From Massospora cicadina (lineage: Eukaryota; Entomophthoromycota; Entomophthoromycetes; Entomophthorales; Entomophthoraceae): a stretch of DNA of 64,000 bases. This document shows, one piece after another, positions 22,832 to 33,523 of the stretch (the first letter of the stretch is position 1; each line of letters opens with the position of its first letter). The notes beneath the pieces were generated by a model. It was given only the letters and a program-made list of their open reading frames with translations. It was not told where the DNA came from and made no database searches. The stretch is taken from contig JAKSZP010014871.1 in assembly GCA_022478985.1 (NCBI GenBank), forward strand, positions 16,740-80,739, in the 5' to 3' direction. The translations under genes were made by a program, and so were the position numbers.

Positions 22832-24443
22832 TTGGCATATGGCATTCCTCCTCCTCCTCACTACCACCTACTCAGAGCGCGGTCCCCACGACCTCTTGTC
22901 ATGCCAGGCAATCAATTTACTTATGACAATATTTTTCCTGGGATCCAGTTTCCCCCCATCAGGGTATATGACCCTCTGTCATATTCAGGTTTCTTGGTCC
23001 AGCGTCCTAGAATTTCTGATTCTCTCCTCATCATAGATAGGAGACTCTTGCTGTCAATATACATCTCGCGGCTCAATTAAGAATACTTATTTATATTCTC
23101 CTTTGTTATTTCATCTATAAACTCTTGGTTGTAAGTCATTCTTTCCTCAGGAAGCTTATTTCATTAATTTTATGAAATTAATTTCCCAAAAATTGGAGCC
23201 TAATGGAGTGTAGGGTGCATAATGTCAACTTCTATATCAGTCTGACATCCCCCTCTAGTCCTGCTCATATGTTGAACTCGGAGTCTTGCTACCAACAGCT
23301 TCTTAACAGTCTGTCCAATTTGGACCTCCGCCTCTTCCAGTGAATGAGTCAGGATGCTTGGCGGACCCTCTTCTATGGTCCTTCCAGGACTCATACACCT
23401 AGCCTGATGCAAGAAGCTAGTCCTTCCATTGAGTTACTAAAACAGTATCCAATCCCATCAAAACCAGGTGTGCCATTGTTTTGAATAACTCTCAGCTGAC
23501 TCTTCCCATGCTGTCAATCCCCGAGTTGGACTTTAAAACCCTTCTGGATTCAGCTCCTTTCACTGAGGCTCCAAACATCATCATCGATGCTCCAGAGGTT
23601 ATGCTGACTGCTCCAGATTGTTCGTTCCTGGCTGGGTCAGATTTGCTCCCTGAGTTCCTCTTCTGACTTGGTCAATTCTACAAGCCCGCTGTACTGGTTT
23701 CTGAGCTCACAATTGGGAACAGCATTCATACTAAGCTCCCCAATGCTGAACTTTGCACGCAAGTCACCGAGGCATTGTTATCAGTGCTGAATCCCTCAGA
23801 TCTGGACAACCTTCTGGATTAGGATACTGCCACTTATGCTCTCCACTTTGCCAGCCATTTTCTTTGAAGTTGGTCGACGAAGCTCACAGCCTCACCTGAC
23901 TTTCATCAGTCATTCAGCTTCAGCTTCTGCGGAGACTGTAATCATCGTTTACAGGATGCAATCCATTCATTACATGACTACCTCTTCTCTGGAGCTTCCC
24001 ATTGCTATCTTCCGTTGATGGCACTAATTGGGAGTATGATTCAACAACCTCCCTCAAGTATTCCTTCTTTGCTGCTGGATCACATGTCTGGTGTTCTTGA
24101 TGAGGCCCATCAGCAGGCACTCAAGACAAATCATCTGGCTCTGGTGCCTTATCAGGATTACTTGGGGTTATTCGCTGATTGCCTCTTACTTTATTGCTGT
24201 TTTCCACCCCACTCCAGGGTTTCTCAATTGGCATCTTCTGACATATCTATTTCTCTTCCCCTAGTCGCGTTTTCTCAGGGCTTGGCGTCCACTCAACGAA
24301 CATGGTTTCAAGTAGGACTTGCCCTTGCAGGTGTCCACTTGCATATCAATTTTGACGGACTATTCCTCCCTACTGTGATCCATCCTCCCTCCCCCAAGAG
24401 GCAACATAGGCGGAATCATCCCCGCACTGAGGACCATCAATAA
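22832..24443 (+). pseudogene. Long ORF on the strand opposite to gag-pol of element A (accessory protein, function unknown)
   Basis: Lies between the integrase end and 3' LTR but reads on the plus strand, against the element. Frame pieces: 22832-23080 (PPPPHYHLLRARSPRPLVMP...), about 23270-23480 (MLNSESCYQQLLNSLSNLD...), and 23481-24443, one frame of about 320 codons with only three stops (near 23664, 23820 and 23868). The total is about 500 codons. It is rich in Ser, Leu, Pro and His; the end (24399-24443) is basic and hydrophilic (PPSPKRQHRRNHPRT). Hydrophobic stretches lie near 24165-24290. The first 65 bases or so recur in reverse orientation at 3.2-3.3 kb in the same position relative to another gypsy LTR family, which argues for a selected protein rather than a chance frame. 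I recognise no domain. Confidence 0.6.
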
Positions 24444-24775
24444 AAAATAAAAATTTTATAAAAATATATCAGCTTCTTTTTTTCCTTATCTACATTTTAT
24501 ATATATATATATTATTTTTTCCCAATATCTTTTATCAAAAAAAATTTTTCTATAGGACTTGACCTTGTTTTGGTTCAGAGGTCCATCTTTTCCCCCAAAC
24601 TGGATCCTGGGCACTTAAATCTACCAGTTTTATATGGTTCGGAGGTCCTTTTTCAGACTTAACCATCTAGATTCATTCAGAGGTCCTTTTTTCGGACTTG
24701 ACCTAATCATCAGGACATGACCAACTTAATGGTTCATCTGTCCTTCAGGAACTCTTTTTTTGTTATTTTTTTCGA
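24444..24775. other. A/T-rich tract between convergent ORFs of element A
   Basis: Contains aaaaataaaaattttataaaa, an (AT)n run near 24500, and decayed repeats of ttcagaggtcc (about 24577, 24639, 24679). It lies between the 3' ends of integrase (minus) and the reverse ORF (plus), where both transcripts would need to end. The same kind of A-rich tract follows integrase in G0 and E2. Confidence 0.5.
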
Positions 24776-25892
24776 TCTATCACTTTAAATATTTAGCATG
24801 GACCTGATTTACTACTCTTCCATCCAAGAGATTCTTGATGGAATAAGCATCAGTCACCATCTTGGCGATTACTTCGAACAGACCCAACCAAAACACATCC
24901 AACTTGTTTCTTCATCCAAAACCATGTGTATCACAATAGGCAGCTCTTTTTCCTATTTGATATTCCTCTAATGGCGGTCAGTTTCTATCATCTGTCAGTT
25001 TTGCTTGTATCCTTTTCTTTAAGGTAGTATCAAATGCTTGTGATTGCATATTGATCAGGATACTTGTCAATCATTTTAGGTATTGTTCAGTACTCATCCC
25101 CCAATGTAGGTTCTACTACAGAATATAATATTGGTGGTAATGCGGCCTTCCTCCCATATAGTAGAACAAACGGCGTATTTCCCATTACCATATGATGACT
25201 GATGTTATAGGCAAACGTCACCAAACTCTGGTATGTTCCCCACATGGAAGTTCTCCTTGCGACTAGTTTCCTCAGCGTCGCGGCCAGCATCCCATTGACC
25301 CATTCTACCAGTCCGTTCATCACTGGCTGATATGGTACTGACACAACTCCCCGGATCCCCATTATTTTTTTAGCCTTGGGATCACATGGGATGTGAAGTT
25401 GGTTCCATTATCACTCAGTATAAATTGTGGACACCCATGCCGGTATGCTACTTGATCCAGGATGAATCTCGCAGTTCTGGTAGCGTCTACTCTAGTTAGG
25501 GCCTTTGTTTCAACCCATCTCATCAGATGTTCAATGGCAACTATGATGTACTTGACTCCTCCTGTGCTCATCACCAACAGTCCCATCATGGTGATAGACA
25601 CCATGTGCCATGTAAATCCAGGTTGGACTAGTCAGTATCCAGTTGTATTATTGTGTGGTTTATGCAATTGGCATTCCACACAACAAGCCAGATGGCCTGC
25701 GACATCATAGATGATTGATTCCCAGTAATAATACTGGCAAATATGGTCGGTTGTTTTTCTCAGACCTCCATGCCTGACAACCTTATGAGTGGCGATAATG
25801 ATTGCTGCTCTCTCCAACAGTTTTGGGAATAATAAACATTTCCTGTTCATCATCTTAAATACTTGTCCATCCATGGTCTTGATGTTTTCCAT
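24776..25892 (-). pseudogene. A integrase
   Basis: HHCC zinc finger: THKVVRHGG ... HLACCVECQLHK (25.80-25.66 kb). Catalytic core at 25620-25090: VSITMMG where VSIDxMG is expected (first Asp is Thr), [11 protein letters not shown] (second Asp intact), YQPVMNGLVEWVNGML (Glu intact). C-terminal module (25.02-24.78 kb): IGKRAAYCDTHGFG, stop, RNKLDVFWLGLFEVIAK, a GPY/F-like fold. Interrupted by a stop after the second Asp box and another in the C-terminus. Joins element cDNA to the host genome; no chromodomain. Confidence 0.85.
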
Positions 25893-26407
25893 CGCTTTTC
25901 AAAGCGCACCTTGGATTTCTTGAGGCTCAACTCAATTCTTCCTTCTAACATTATCTGGAATAGCTCATCCGCCTGCGGATATACCAACTGGACCATTGTT
26001 AACCGCAATAAGCCATCCGCGTTCTGATGAGAAGCCCCCACTCGGTGGACTATCTCATAATCATTAGCCTGAAGTTTGAGTGCCCATCGGGCCAGTCGTC
26101 CTTCAGGTTCTCTCAGAGTGTGCAGCCAACGCAACAAAGAGTGGTCCATCACCACCTTAAAGTGCATTCCAGGGACATACATCTGAAACTGTTTACAGGT
26201 ATAAATGACTGCAAGGCATTCATGCTCAGTTATGGTATAATTCCTCTCTGTGGTAGAGATTGTCCAGCTCACATACACCACCAGATGTTTGTCCCCAAGT
26301 TTATCTACTTGGCTCAGTATGGCGCTGATCGCCATCAATGAAGCATTGGTTTGAGTGATAAACTCCCAATTGAAATTCAGATATTTTAGAATTGGCGAAT
26401 TTATCAA
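25850..26407 (-). CDS. A RNase H domain (open, part of dead pol)
   Basis: One open frame of 185 codons: FITQTNASLMAISAIL (DAS box reads N-A-S), VVYVSWTISTTERNYTITEHECLAVIY, then FKVVMDHSLLRWL, which is the gypsy pattern F.v.TDHkaL..L. It degrades the RNA of RNA/DNA hybrids. The first acidic residue of D-A-S is Asn, a G-to-A type change that should inactivate it. The C-terminal part (HRVGASHQNADGL) is the usual link to integrase. It overlaps the start of the integrase frame. Confidence 0.8.
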   Translation of the reverse strand: MINSPILKYLNFNWEFITQTNASLMAISAILSQVDKLGDKHLVVYVSWTISTTERNYTITEHECLAVIYTCKQFQMYVPGMHFKVVMDHSLLRWLHTLREPEGRLARWALKLQANDYEIVHRVGASHQNADGLLRLTMVQLVYPQADELFQIMLEGRIELSLKKSKVRFEKRWKTSRPWMDKYLR

Positions 26408-26564
26408 GTACTGGCGTAGCTCATCAAAGGAGTCCTGGCCTCTTCATTCCATACGAATCCTTTTTCAGATCCTTTAATAAATGGAATAAGGACTCAGCTA
26501 TTCAGGCGAAGTCCTGAATAAATCGTCTATAGTATCAGACCATCCCAAGGAATACTTGGATGTC

Positions 26565-27446
26565 TCAGACACTCTTTGGCACAGCCATCTTTTCAATAGC
26601 TGTTATTTTCTGGGGTTGCAGCAACAATCCATTTGCATTAATCATAAATCCCAGGTATTCAAGCTCCTTCTTGAAGAAGTGACACTTCTGTGGCTTAATC
26701 TTCAGATTAGCCGCGAACAGTCTCTTAAACACTTCCTCAAAGTGCTGAAGGTGATCAGTAAATGTCCTACTGAACACTTTTATATCTTCCAGATATACCA
26801 AGATTCATGACAACTTCAGGTCACTTAATACCGCGTCCATGGCCCTCTGGAATGTTGCGGGCGCATTACAGAGACCCTGGGGCATCCTAGTCAGCTGGTA
26901 TAAACCCTGTGTGGTGATAATCGCACATTTTTCCTGCTCCTCTGCTGGCAAGTCAATCTGCCAGTATCCCAAGATTAGGTCCATCACAGAGAAATACTTT
27001 GCTTCTCCTAATTGGTCTAGCACATTGTCAATCCTTGGTAGGGGATAAAAATCCTTCTTTGTAATTTTATTCAGCCTCCAATAGTCAATCACTACCCAAT
27101 TTGATCCATCTTTTTTCTTTACGGTCAAAATTGGGCTTGCCCAGGGACTTGACAACAGAACTAGAAGCCCATACTTTACTAGTTTGCTGATCTCATCTTC
27201 CACTACCGCTTTGGCAGCTTTCATTCTTTGAATCAGTCTCATTTTCATCAGTAAATTTTCTCTGGTGTCAACTTTGTGAATTACGCCTTGCACACATCCC
27301 AAATCGTGATCATCCTGCGCAAATATTTCCCAATATTTCTTGAATAATTCAAGCACCTCCTCCTTCTGCCCTTCCGGCAGATCTGCAAGCTGCTCTTGAT
27401 CAACTAACAAGTTGATGCTTTTGGCTGCTCTGGCTGGTAATCCCAT
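26565..27446 (-). pseudogene. A reverse transcriptase
   Basis: Two frames joined near 26803. The first (27446-26805) has VKKKDGSNWVVIDYWRLN, FYPLPRIDNVLDQL, YFSVMDLILGYWQI and LTRMPQGLCNAPATFQRAM, the standard fingers/palm blocks. The second (26801-26565) has VYLEDIKVFS: the YxDD box reads YLED, so the first catalytic Asp is Glu. Then LKIKPQKCHFFKKELEYLGF. A stop/shift separates the halves. This is the best-preserved RT of the family in the window and served as the reference for E2, F and G. Confidence 0.9.
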
Positions 27447-27495
27447 TTCCTCAAGAGATCCAAAATCATGGAATCATCTCAATTCTGCTTTGGGA

Positions 27496-27927
27496 TTAAA
27501 TGAACAAATGCAATGATTTGATTTTCTTATTCTTCATCAGTTTTTCGCTTAAATTCGCCAAGAGAACTCGTATTTCTCCATGGCCTGGCATAATTATCCC
27601 AGGAGCCACCCAAGGCTCAACTTTGGACTTCTTCCAGGGGCTTCCAACTTCTCCATACAACAACTCCGGAATCTCTAGAGTCAACCCTGTGTCAACTATC
27701 ATCTGTGATCTGGCCAGTATGGTTTCTTCTTTCTTGATCCACAAAGGAATTCCCCAGTTCTCTAGGATCTCAGTCAGCATCTCCTGTTGCTTCCTATCAA
27801 CTAATTGGTACTGAATTGGTACAATGTCATCATTGTATATCAAGTTGATGAAAGTATTTCTCCGGTTCAATGGAACTTCACCATTCTTTTGATATACTAA
27901 TGGTAACGTCTGACCCAGGATGGTCAA
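27496..27927 (-). CDS. A linker between protease and RT (pol connector)
   Basis: Open frame of 143 codons (TILGQTLPLVYQKNGEVPLN...). The element F counterpart (about 50.3-50.15 kb) reads similarly, ILIYQLPLVFKNEDSKLHK. No catalytic motif; it lies where Ty3/gypsy polyproteins have a variable spacer. Confidence 0.55.
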   Translation of the reverse strand: MTILGQTLPLVYQKNGEVPLNRRNTFINLIYNDDIVPIQYQLVDRKQQEMLTEILENWGIPLWIKKEETILARSQMIVDTGLTLEIPELLYGEVGSPWKKSKVEPWVAPGIIMPGHGEIRVLLANLSEKLMKNKKIKSLHLFI

Positions 27928-27950
27928 TGTACTATCCTCAAAGTTACTTT

Positions 27951-28245
27951 TTATCCGTATTTCCGCAGAAACTCCATTCTGATCAGGATATCATAGTTTT
28001 GATTCTCCAAAACTATTGCTGGCGTGGATACCACCAATGACCCAAATTGTAGTGGTAGTGCACTATACGCTCCACAGGAAATGGTGGTGTTCAGCCCAGC
28101 TGTTCCATATTCCTTCTTGTGTTCCAAGTCTGGAGAGATCTTCATCTTCTTCACCAGCTTGGTCAACACAATGTTGATGGGCGCTCCACAATTGACTATT
28201 GCCTATACCCTCACTTGATTCACCTGAATATCTATATACGTACAC
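27951..28245 (-). pseudogene. A aspartic protease
   Basis: Active-site loop near 28.2 kb reads VNCGAPINIV; family members have D-[ST/C]-G-A, so the catalytic Asp is Asn (GAT to AAT type change). Then VLTKLVKKMKI and, at the end, NYDILIRMEFLRKYG, matching the usual I-L-G-x-x-[FW]-L block. It would cut the Gag-Pol polyprotein. A stop lies just before the active site. Confidence 0.75.
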
Positions 28246-28312
28246 TCAGAGTATTGTAATAGGGTATTTACTGAGTGAATTGTGGTGTTATTAGCCAAAT
28301 CTAGGGTATTAA

Positions 28313-29925
28313 TTATCTGCACTGATAATTCAGGAAATGATTCCTTAATTGTGCCAAGGGAATTGACAGATTGGCCTCATCTAGCCGAATATTGGTTAAC
28401 TCATTAGGATCTTTGGCAGTCCATATCTTCTCCACCAGTTGTCGGGCGTACAGCTGGGCAACCTCCTGAACTATCTCGGGGTCAATCTTCTTTGCCCCAG
28501 CTCTGGTCACAGCATTTATGCCCATGTTGACCACTTGATATATTGGATCCTGCTTGTCATCCACGAACAGATCGCTGATATATATTTCTTCATTTATAAC
28601 ATCAGGAGGAACAGGTTTCTCCGCCATCTTAGACTGTTCCTTGTCTAGACAGCGGGCCCTTTTCCTGAATCCTTTGTGGCTGCTATTTCCTTATCCTGGA
28701 CCATATGAACTTGATCCTTCAGCGTTTTGCAGTGTGTGGCGAAATGCCCTTTCCCGCCACACTGAAAGCAGACCTTTGCCTTCTTGTTTAACTGATTGTG
28801 ATCCTTGGGCTTTTTTCCTGGCACAGTTCAGTTAAAAGTCTCCTTTGCTCCTTCGCCTCCCTTCGTGGGATTTGAACTTTGGACTGGATTGACTTGAAGC
28901 ATCTATTAGAATCATCAAACGTTGCTCCCAAAATCTTCAAATTGTCTACCATTTGCAAGGTAGTTATCTCAGTTGCAAATACAGTAGACATCATTTGATG
29001 CAAATCACAATAGGGCTGAAGGGCTGCTTGCAAAGCAATTCTTGCATCAAAGTTATCTAACACCTTCACTCCAGAAAGAATCTGTGATTCCTGGTAGAAT
29101 CAATCTGCGAAGCTTGCAAGGGACTCATCTTTATGGAATTGAATTCTCATAAATTCTTGCTTGTGTTTTGACATGCAGGTTGGACTGCCAAATTCCTTCA
29201 TTATTGCTGCCTTAGACTCAGCATAAGACCAGCTGTCCCCCTCCAGGTGGGGTAACACCAGATTCTGACAATCTGTGTTTAAACAGTTCATGACCATCAA
29301 CGCCTTCTGACAATCCCCATATCCATTCATGGTCATGTCAAAATAGTCGAAAAAACGTGGGGGCGTTATCCTAATGAAATGTAGGCAATTTAGGGGTTGC
29401 CCTAAATTCCTCGAAGTCATTTCAGGCCGACTCTCTCAGTTTGGCTATTCATTTTCCTTGTGGTGTGTCATAAAGCATCATTTCTGAAATAGCATTGAAT
29501 GTGGTTGACATATTTCTTCGGCATTCATTTTACCTAGTATTGTTTGAAGACTTCCTTCTTTGATATCATTGGCCATGTCTGACTCGCTTGCACTTCTGTG
29601 TTCTTTCAATTTCTCTACTTCCTTTAATAAACTTCTTGATGTCTGCACCAAAGTTTCTCAAACAAACGCGATTCGCTTCATGTTCCATTTTTCAGAAATA
29701 GGATCTCTCAGGCGAGGTCTCCTTCTTTCTTCTTTAACGAGTTTACTTTGCCAAGTAACTCATTCCCAAAGTTGGCTACGTTGTCAACTCCTTCTTCCAC
29801 CTTGGTTACTCGTTCCTCCAAAGCTGCGAACTCCCAGTTGTCCGCAGAGTTTAAAGCATTCTGGTTCACTGTGGCAATCTCAGTCCATAACCTATGCATT
29901 TCCTCTTTGTGCGACATTCTGATTA
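28313..29925 (-). pseudogene. A Gag (coiled coil, capsid, zinc knuckle)
   Basis: N-terminus at 29917 (MSHKEEMHRLWTEI) forms a heptad-rich probable coiled coil (LEERVTKVEEGVDNV, ending LKKKEGDLA). The capsid part at 29420-29100 has DYFDMTMNGYGDCQKAL, then YAESKAAIMKEFGSP and HKQEFMRIQF. 29069-28788 holds DNLKILGATFDDSN. The zinc knuckle CFQCGGKGHFATHC (CX2CX4HX4C) is at about 28778-28735. The C-terminal frame is 28627-28313. Frames shift at several points (about 29.5, 29.1, 28.8, 28.65 kb). It packages element RNA. Confidence 0.8.
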
Positions 29926-29943
29926 ATTCTTCTACTCAACTAC

Positions 29944-29961
29944 CCCTGTAGTGAGCACCAA
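29944..29961 (-). other. A primer-binding site
   Basis: Sense strand TGGTGCTCACTACAGGGG two or three bases inside the 5' LTR. It implies a tRNA whose 3' end reads CCCTGTAGTGAGCACCA: acceptor strand plus the 3' side of a T-stem. Confidence 0.8.
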
Positions 29962-29963
29962 CT

Positions 29964-31101
29964 TATAAAAATTTTATAAGTTTCCTGATTATTTTTGGCC
30001 AATAATCCCTATAAACTTATTACTGCACAGGTTTGGTTTCCTCATGCACCTCATGTTGTAATAATATATATAATCTGATAATAGTATGACAACTATCATC
30101 TGTAGTCGAGTTAGAATTATCTTCAGGCCCAACACTTTGACTGGTATTTCCCATAAATCTGAATATTGCACTCTTAGGGATTTATTCCCTAAATCCTGTC
30201 CACTCAATCTTTTTTAAGATCCTCTGATGACAGTCCCTTTGGCCCAACACACAGTCAGCAGCAATCCCATAGCTGTGGTTCCCTTTGTCTCTAGATCCCC
30301 GCTCGGATCTCTACTCTTCTCTGAGAGTCTACCAATTTTTGCCTTCTGCAATGATATCCTTGAGATGGAATCTTCATGCTAGATGCTGATAGCCTAACTA
30401 TTACCAAATCTACAGTCAAACTAATAAGGTTCTTTATTAGTTCTTTCCTGACCATAAACTTGTGTCAATCAGTGAGTATTTTTCAGTGTAATACTTGAGA
30501 GTTTGAGTGTGTTTTATGATAGTGAATTCTAGGGAATTTATAGGGGATTCAGCTGTCTAACCCTCAGTTGACACCTCTTTCAAAGGAATGGCAGCCGTTG
30601 CCATTAATCACCCTTCCTCGTCTCAGCAGCAATGGTCTTCCCCATCCTGACTAGGATTCCAACGTTAGACGTCCTTGAGACTTCAAATGAAAGAGTTGGA
30701 AATGTATCATTAACGTTTTCCTCTCGATCCAAGTGAATCATCCATAATTGGCTAGCAACCAATCAATTCGCTAGTTGCAGGCGACATCACATACCTCACA
30801 ACTCATTAAACATTCCCAATCAGTCAGTGATGAAACCTGACCGATCCCAATTGGTACAATTGATAGTTAATTACTATCAGATGCCCTTATTTCGTTGGCC
30901 ACTCCGCCCAATGAGATATTAGGTATTCATCCGGATTGATCCCTGATGGATAAGACCAGATAAATATCCTAAAATCCCCTAAACATAGTTCCTCCAAAAT
31001 TTGGGTCAACCGATTTCCAATTCACTTCACCTTAGGGAATTTTTTCCCCTAGTGATACCAGATAATCTAGCAGGCTGGGAATATGGGCAAAAATCCCAAC
31101 A
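29964..31101 (-). repeat. A 5' LTR
   Basis: Pairs with 21561-22699. Inner end reads TATAAAAATTTT where the partner has TGTAAAAATTTT (G to A). Outer end AAATCCCAACA, followed by GCTTA. Confidence 0.9.
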
Positions 31102-31780
31102 GCTTAGATTTGAGTTTTGGCTTGGATGTAAGTTCTGAAGTGGGGGTACAACCGAGGCAATGGCTGTAAGGGGGAGCTATGATCTTCTCACGGGGAATTA
31201 ATGTTACTAACTTATGATCTGTCTCTAAAGCGGGATTCCTCAAGGGATTTCGTCCCAAAAGAACAAGTAGAATATGAGTGGCCCCTTTAACAAACTCATA
31301 CTTAAAGTTGGAACTAAGAAGGTCACAGTAGTCCTAGTCTGTCTGTGAGCCAACTTCTGATTTAAATTATTAGTGAAATGATTTGTCTTCTGTACGCACA
31401 ACCACTGTATGTTTTGCACCCTCTTGCTGGTACTGCCAATGCATAAAAGACCTTGAAACCGCCTCCAACTCTTTACCCTAATTGCTTAAGCGTGCTCAGT
31501 GACACCAAACTTCTTTGAGAATTACGCTACAGGGTAATTCTGGCCCTTGTGTTTTTGCAGAAGGACAGCAACAACAGCAGTACTTTAGGCGTCGCATGCC
31601 ATAATAAAAGGCTTGACCTCATCAGCATGATGTAAAATGGGAGCAGGAGTGAAAACATCTCATATTTCCTCAAACGCCTTTTGGCACTCCGGTGTCCAAA
31701 AAATGGGGCATTCTTACCAGTGAGGGGATGTAGGGGTGATGCCAGTACCAAGATAGCTGTTGAGAACTTTTAAGGGAAGC
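31102..31780 (-). pseudogene. B RNase H
   Basis: Minus-strand segments: PLTGKNAPFF (31.72 kb), then a decayed PFIMACDA box and FSKKFGVTEHA, typical of the RNase H that follows chromovirus RT. C1 and C2 have the same order (PLTGKNVLF, DASSVAVG, FTATEQSWAIYDKELAAV). The end of the domain (31258-31102) runs into a Lys/Pro-rich linker cut by element A. Confidence 0.7.
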
Positions 31781-32420
31781 TACTGAACCAAAAAAGCTCC
31801 GCAGTTGCTTTTGCTTACTGGTGTGGGCCAGGAGCGTATAGCCTCAAATTTAGAAAGTGCGGTGTCATACCCATTCCTTAAGATTAAATTACCTAGGAAC
31901 TTAACTTCATCGTTATATAATTCAAATTTGGAGAGTTTTGCCACCAGTCCAGCATTTTGGAGTGCAGCTGCTACAGCCACAAATAACTTAGCATGCTGGT
32001 TCTCATTAGGAGAGTGGATTAAATTGTCATCAACATAGAGAATTGCACAGGAGAATCTAATATGCCCTGGGTGTCATCAATTCAGCGCTGGAACATAACA
32101 GGTGCGATTTTCAATCCAATAGGCATAACTTTAAACTGGGAAACGCCATGCTGGGTGTAAATTGCAGGCAGCCACTATTAGCCATTCTTAACCTGCACCT
32201 GATGGAAAGCGTTTATTAGATCAAGTTTAGAGAGCACATTTGATTTAGAGATTGCTTAGGAAATCGCTGTTCTAAGGGTAAAGGGTAGGGATCAGGAAAC
32301 AGTCAAATTATTCATGTGTTCATAACTACACGCATGATTTTAAAGTACCATCTGACTTCTGGGTGAAGACCACATGATAGGACACATGAATTGTTTTTTT
32401 GACGATCTACACTTTTATCA
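31781..32420 (-). pseudogene. B reverse transcriptase
   Basis: Contains ISKSNVLSKLDLINAFHQV (about 32.27-32.2 kb), MPIGLK (about 32.13 kb) and LYVDDNLIHS (about 32.03 kb) with intact YVDD, then the open frame 31980-31780: LQNAGLVAKLSKFELYNDEVKFLG. Frameshifted between blocks. Its closest relatives in the window are the C1/C2 RTs, as expected for chromoviruses. Confidence 0.75.
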
Positions 32421-33447
32421 CCATGTCATCAGTCCACGTTTGAAAAACCTGGTCTTCTGCAGCCATTTAGGGATATAGGGGGCAGTTGATTTTGATCAGA
32501 TCAAAAGTTAAATGGAAACTCAGACTAAGTTCTGATTGATTGGTTAGTTTTTTGGATTCTTTAAATTTAAAACTTGAAATGAATGGAGCAAGGATAAACG
32601 GCAAAGTAGAAATCACAGCCACAATTTCTGTTGAGGAGTATTCTGTTATAGCTGCTAGTTTACTTTTTATTTTCAGGGTAAGAAGAAGGAGATATCACCT
32701 AAGTGAGCATTGGAGGAGAATTCTAGCATGTTCCGCTCTGTCAACACTCACTGACTGGCTGCACTACCATCCTACCCCCAAAATTACTGGGTAATATAAT
32801 TTTGGGATTGCCACAAAGTGTGACACAAATTTATATCTGTGGGCCAAAAAGCGCAAGGGTTTACATTTTGGGAGTATGGCCATAGGGACTTTAACACCCC
32901 CAAGACAGGTGAACCCAAAGTTACTGTAAAATCTAAAGACTGAACTCCTCGAGGTAAGCTTAATAACATGAGGCGCCAGTACCTCTAAGGCCGTAACAAT
33001 TACAATCTGATTCCTTACATGAATTTAAATAAAAGAAAGAAGTAAGAATGATCCACATTATTCAACTCATAAAGGGAGAAAAGGATTATTACAGACGTGT
33101 AACCCAGGTGATGGTGCGCACCCTGCCTCCTAAGTTGGTAATTTGAGTGGGAACAGCAGTAGCCAGGGCATAAGACAAAGATGTAAAAGTAGGATCTTCA
33201 GGGTCAGATAAGGGACATACTTTTGAATGATCATAATAAACAGGATTAGCGTGACTCTTCTCCTCCACTTTTTGACATCTGCAACGTGGGCAGTAATGAG
33301 AGCTGGGGCCGCCAGATCTATGCCAATTGCCACCTCCATCAATGGGTTATTTGATTTATCCCGGAATGAGATGATACTCTAGTGCAGGACTGGTTCAAAT
33401 TAATGTTTATAGCCCGTTTTGGAACCCTGTGGGGAATAGCGCCAAAC
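32421..33447 (-). pseudogene. B protease / Gag C-terminal region
   Basis: Two short frames (33342-33130 and 32969-32784) and otherwise decayed DNA between Gag and RT. I cannot see a DTG/DSG active site. Cut at 33447 by C1 and continued at 47985. Confidence 0.45.
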
Positions 33448-33523
33448 TGTAAGTCCCAGAGAACGTCCCCTGGCTGTTGATCAGGCTATTTTCCCATTCC
33501 TGAGTAAGAAGACACCGAAGAGG

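Larger units (their letters stand above)
21561..31101 (-). mobile_element. Element A: 9.5-kb gypsy retrotransposon with an opposite-strand ORF
   Basis: Complete element with LTRs of 1139 bp (21561-22699) and 1138 bp (29964-31101), both TG..CA type (one start mutated). Flanking 5-mers are GCTTG (21556-21560) and GCTTA (31102-31106), one transition apart. Sense order on the minus strand: 5' LTR, PBS, gag, PR, RT, RNaseH, IN, A/T-rich tract, reverse-oriented ORF, polypurine tract, 3' LTR. No chromodomain. Catalytic residues in PR, RT and IN are damaged, so it is dead, though it is one of the younger members of the nest. Confidence 0.9.

Noticed and set aside
22681..22926. 82-codon frame starting at 22681 as the start of the opposite-strand ORF
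   Set aside because: It starts inside the LTR and is in a different phase from the conserved PPPPHYHLLRA frame.
24490..24520. TATA box in the (AT)n run
   Set aside because: It lies between two convergent 3' ends; a simple repeat is the plainer explanation.
27500..27814. 104-codon plus-strand frame within pol of A
   Set aside because: Antisense shadow of the conserved pol linker; no support in F or C.
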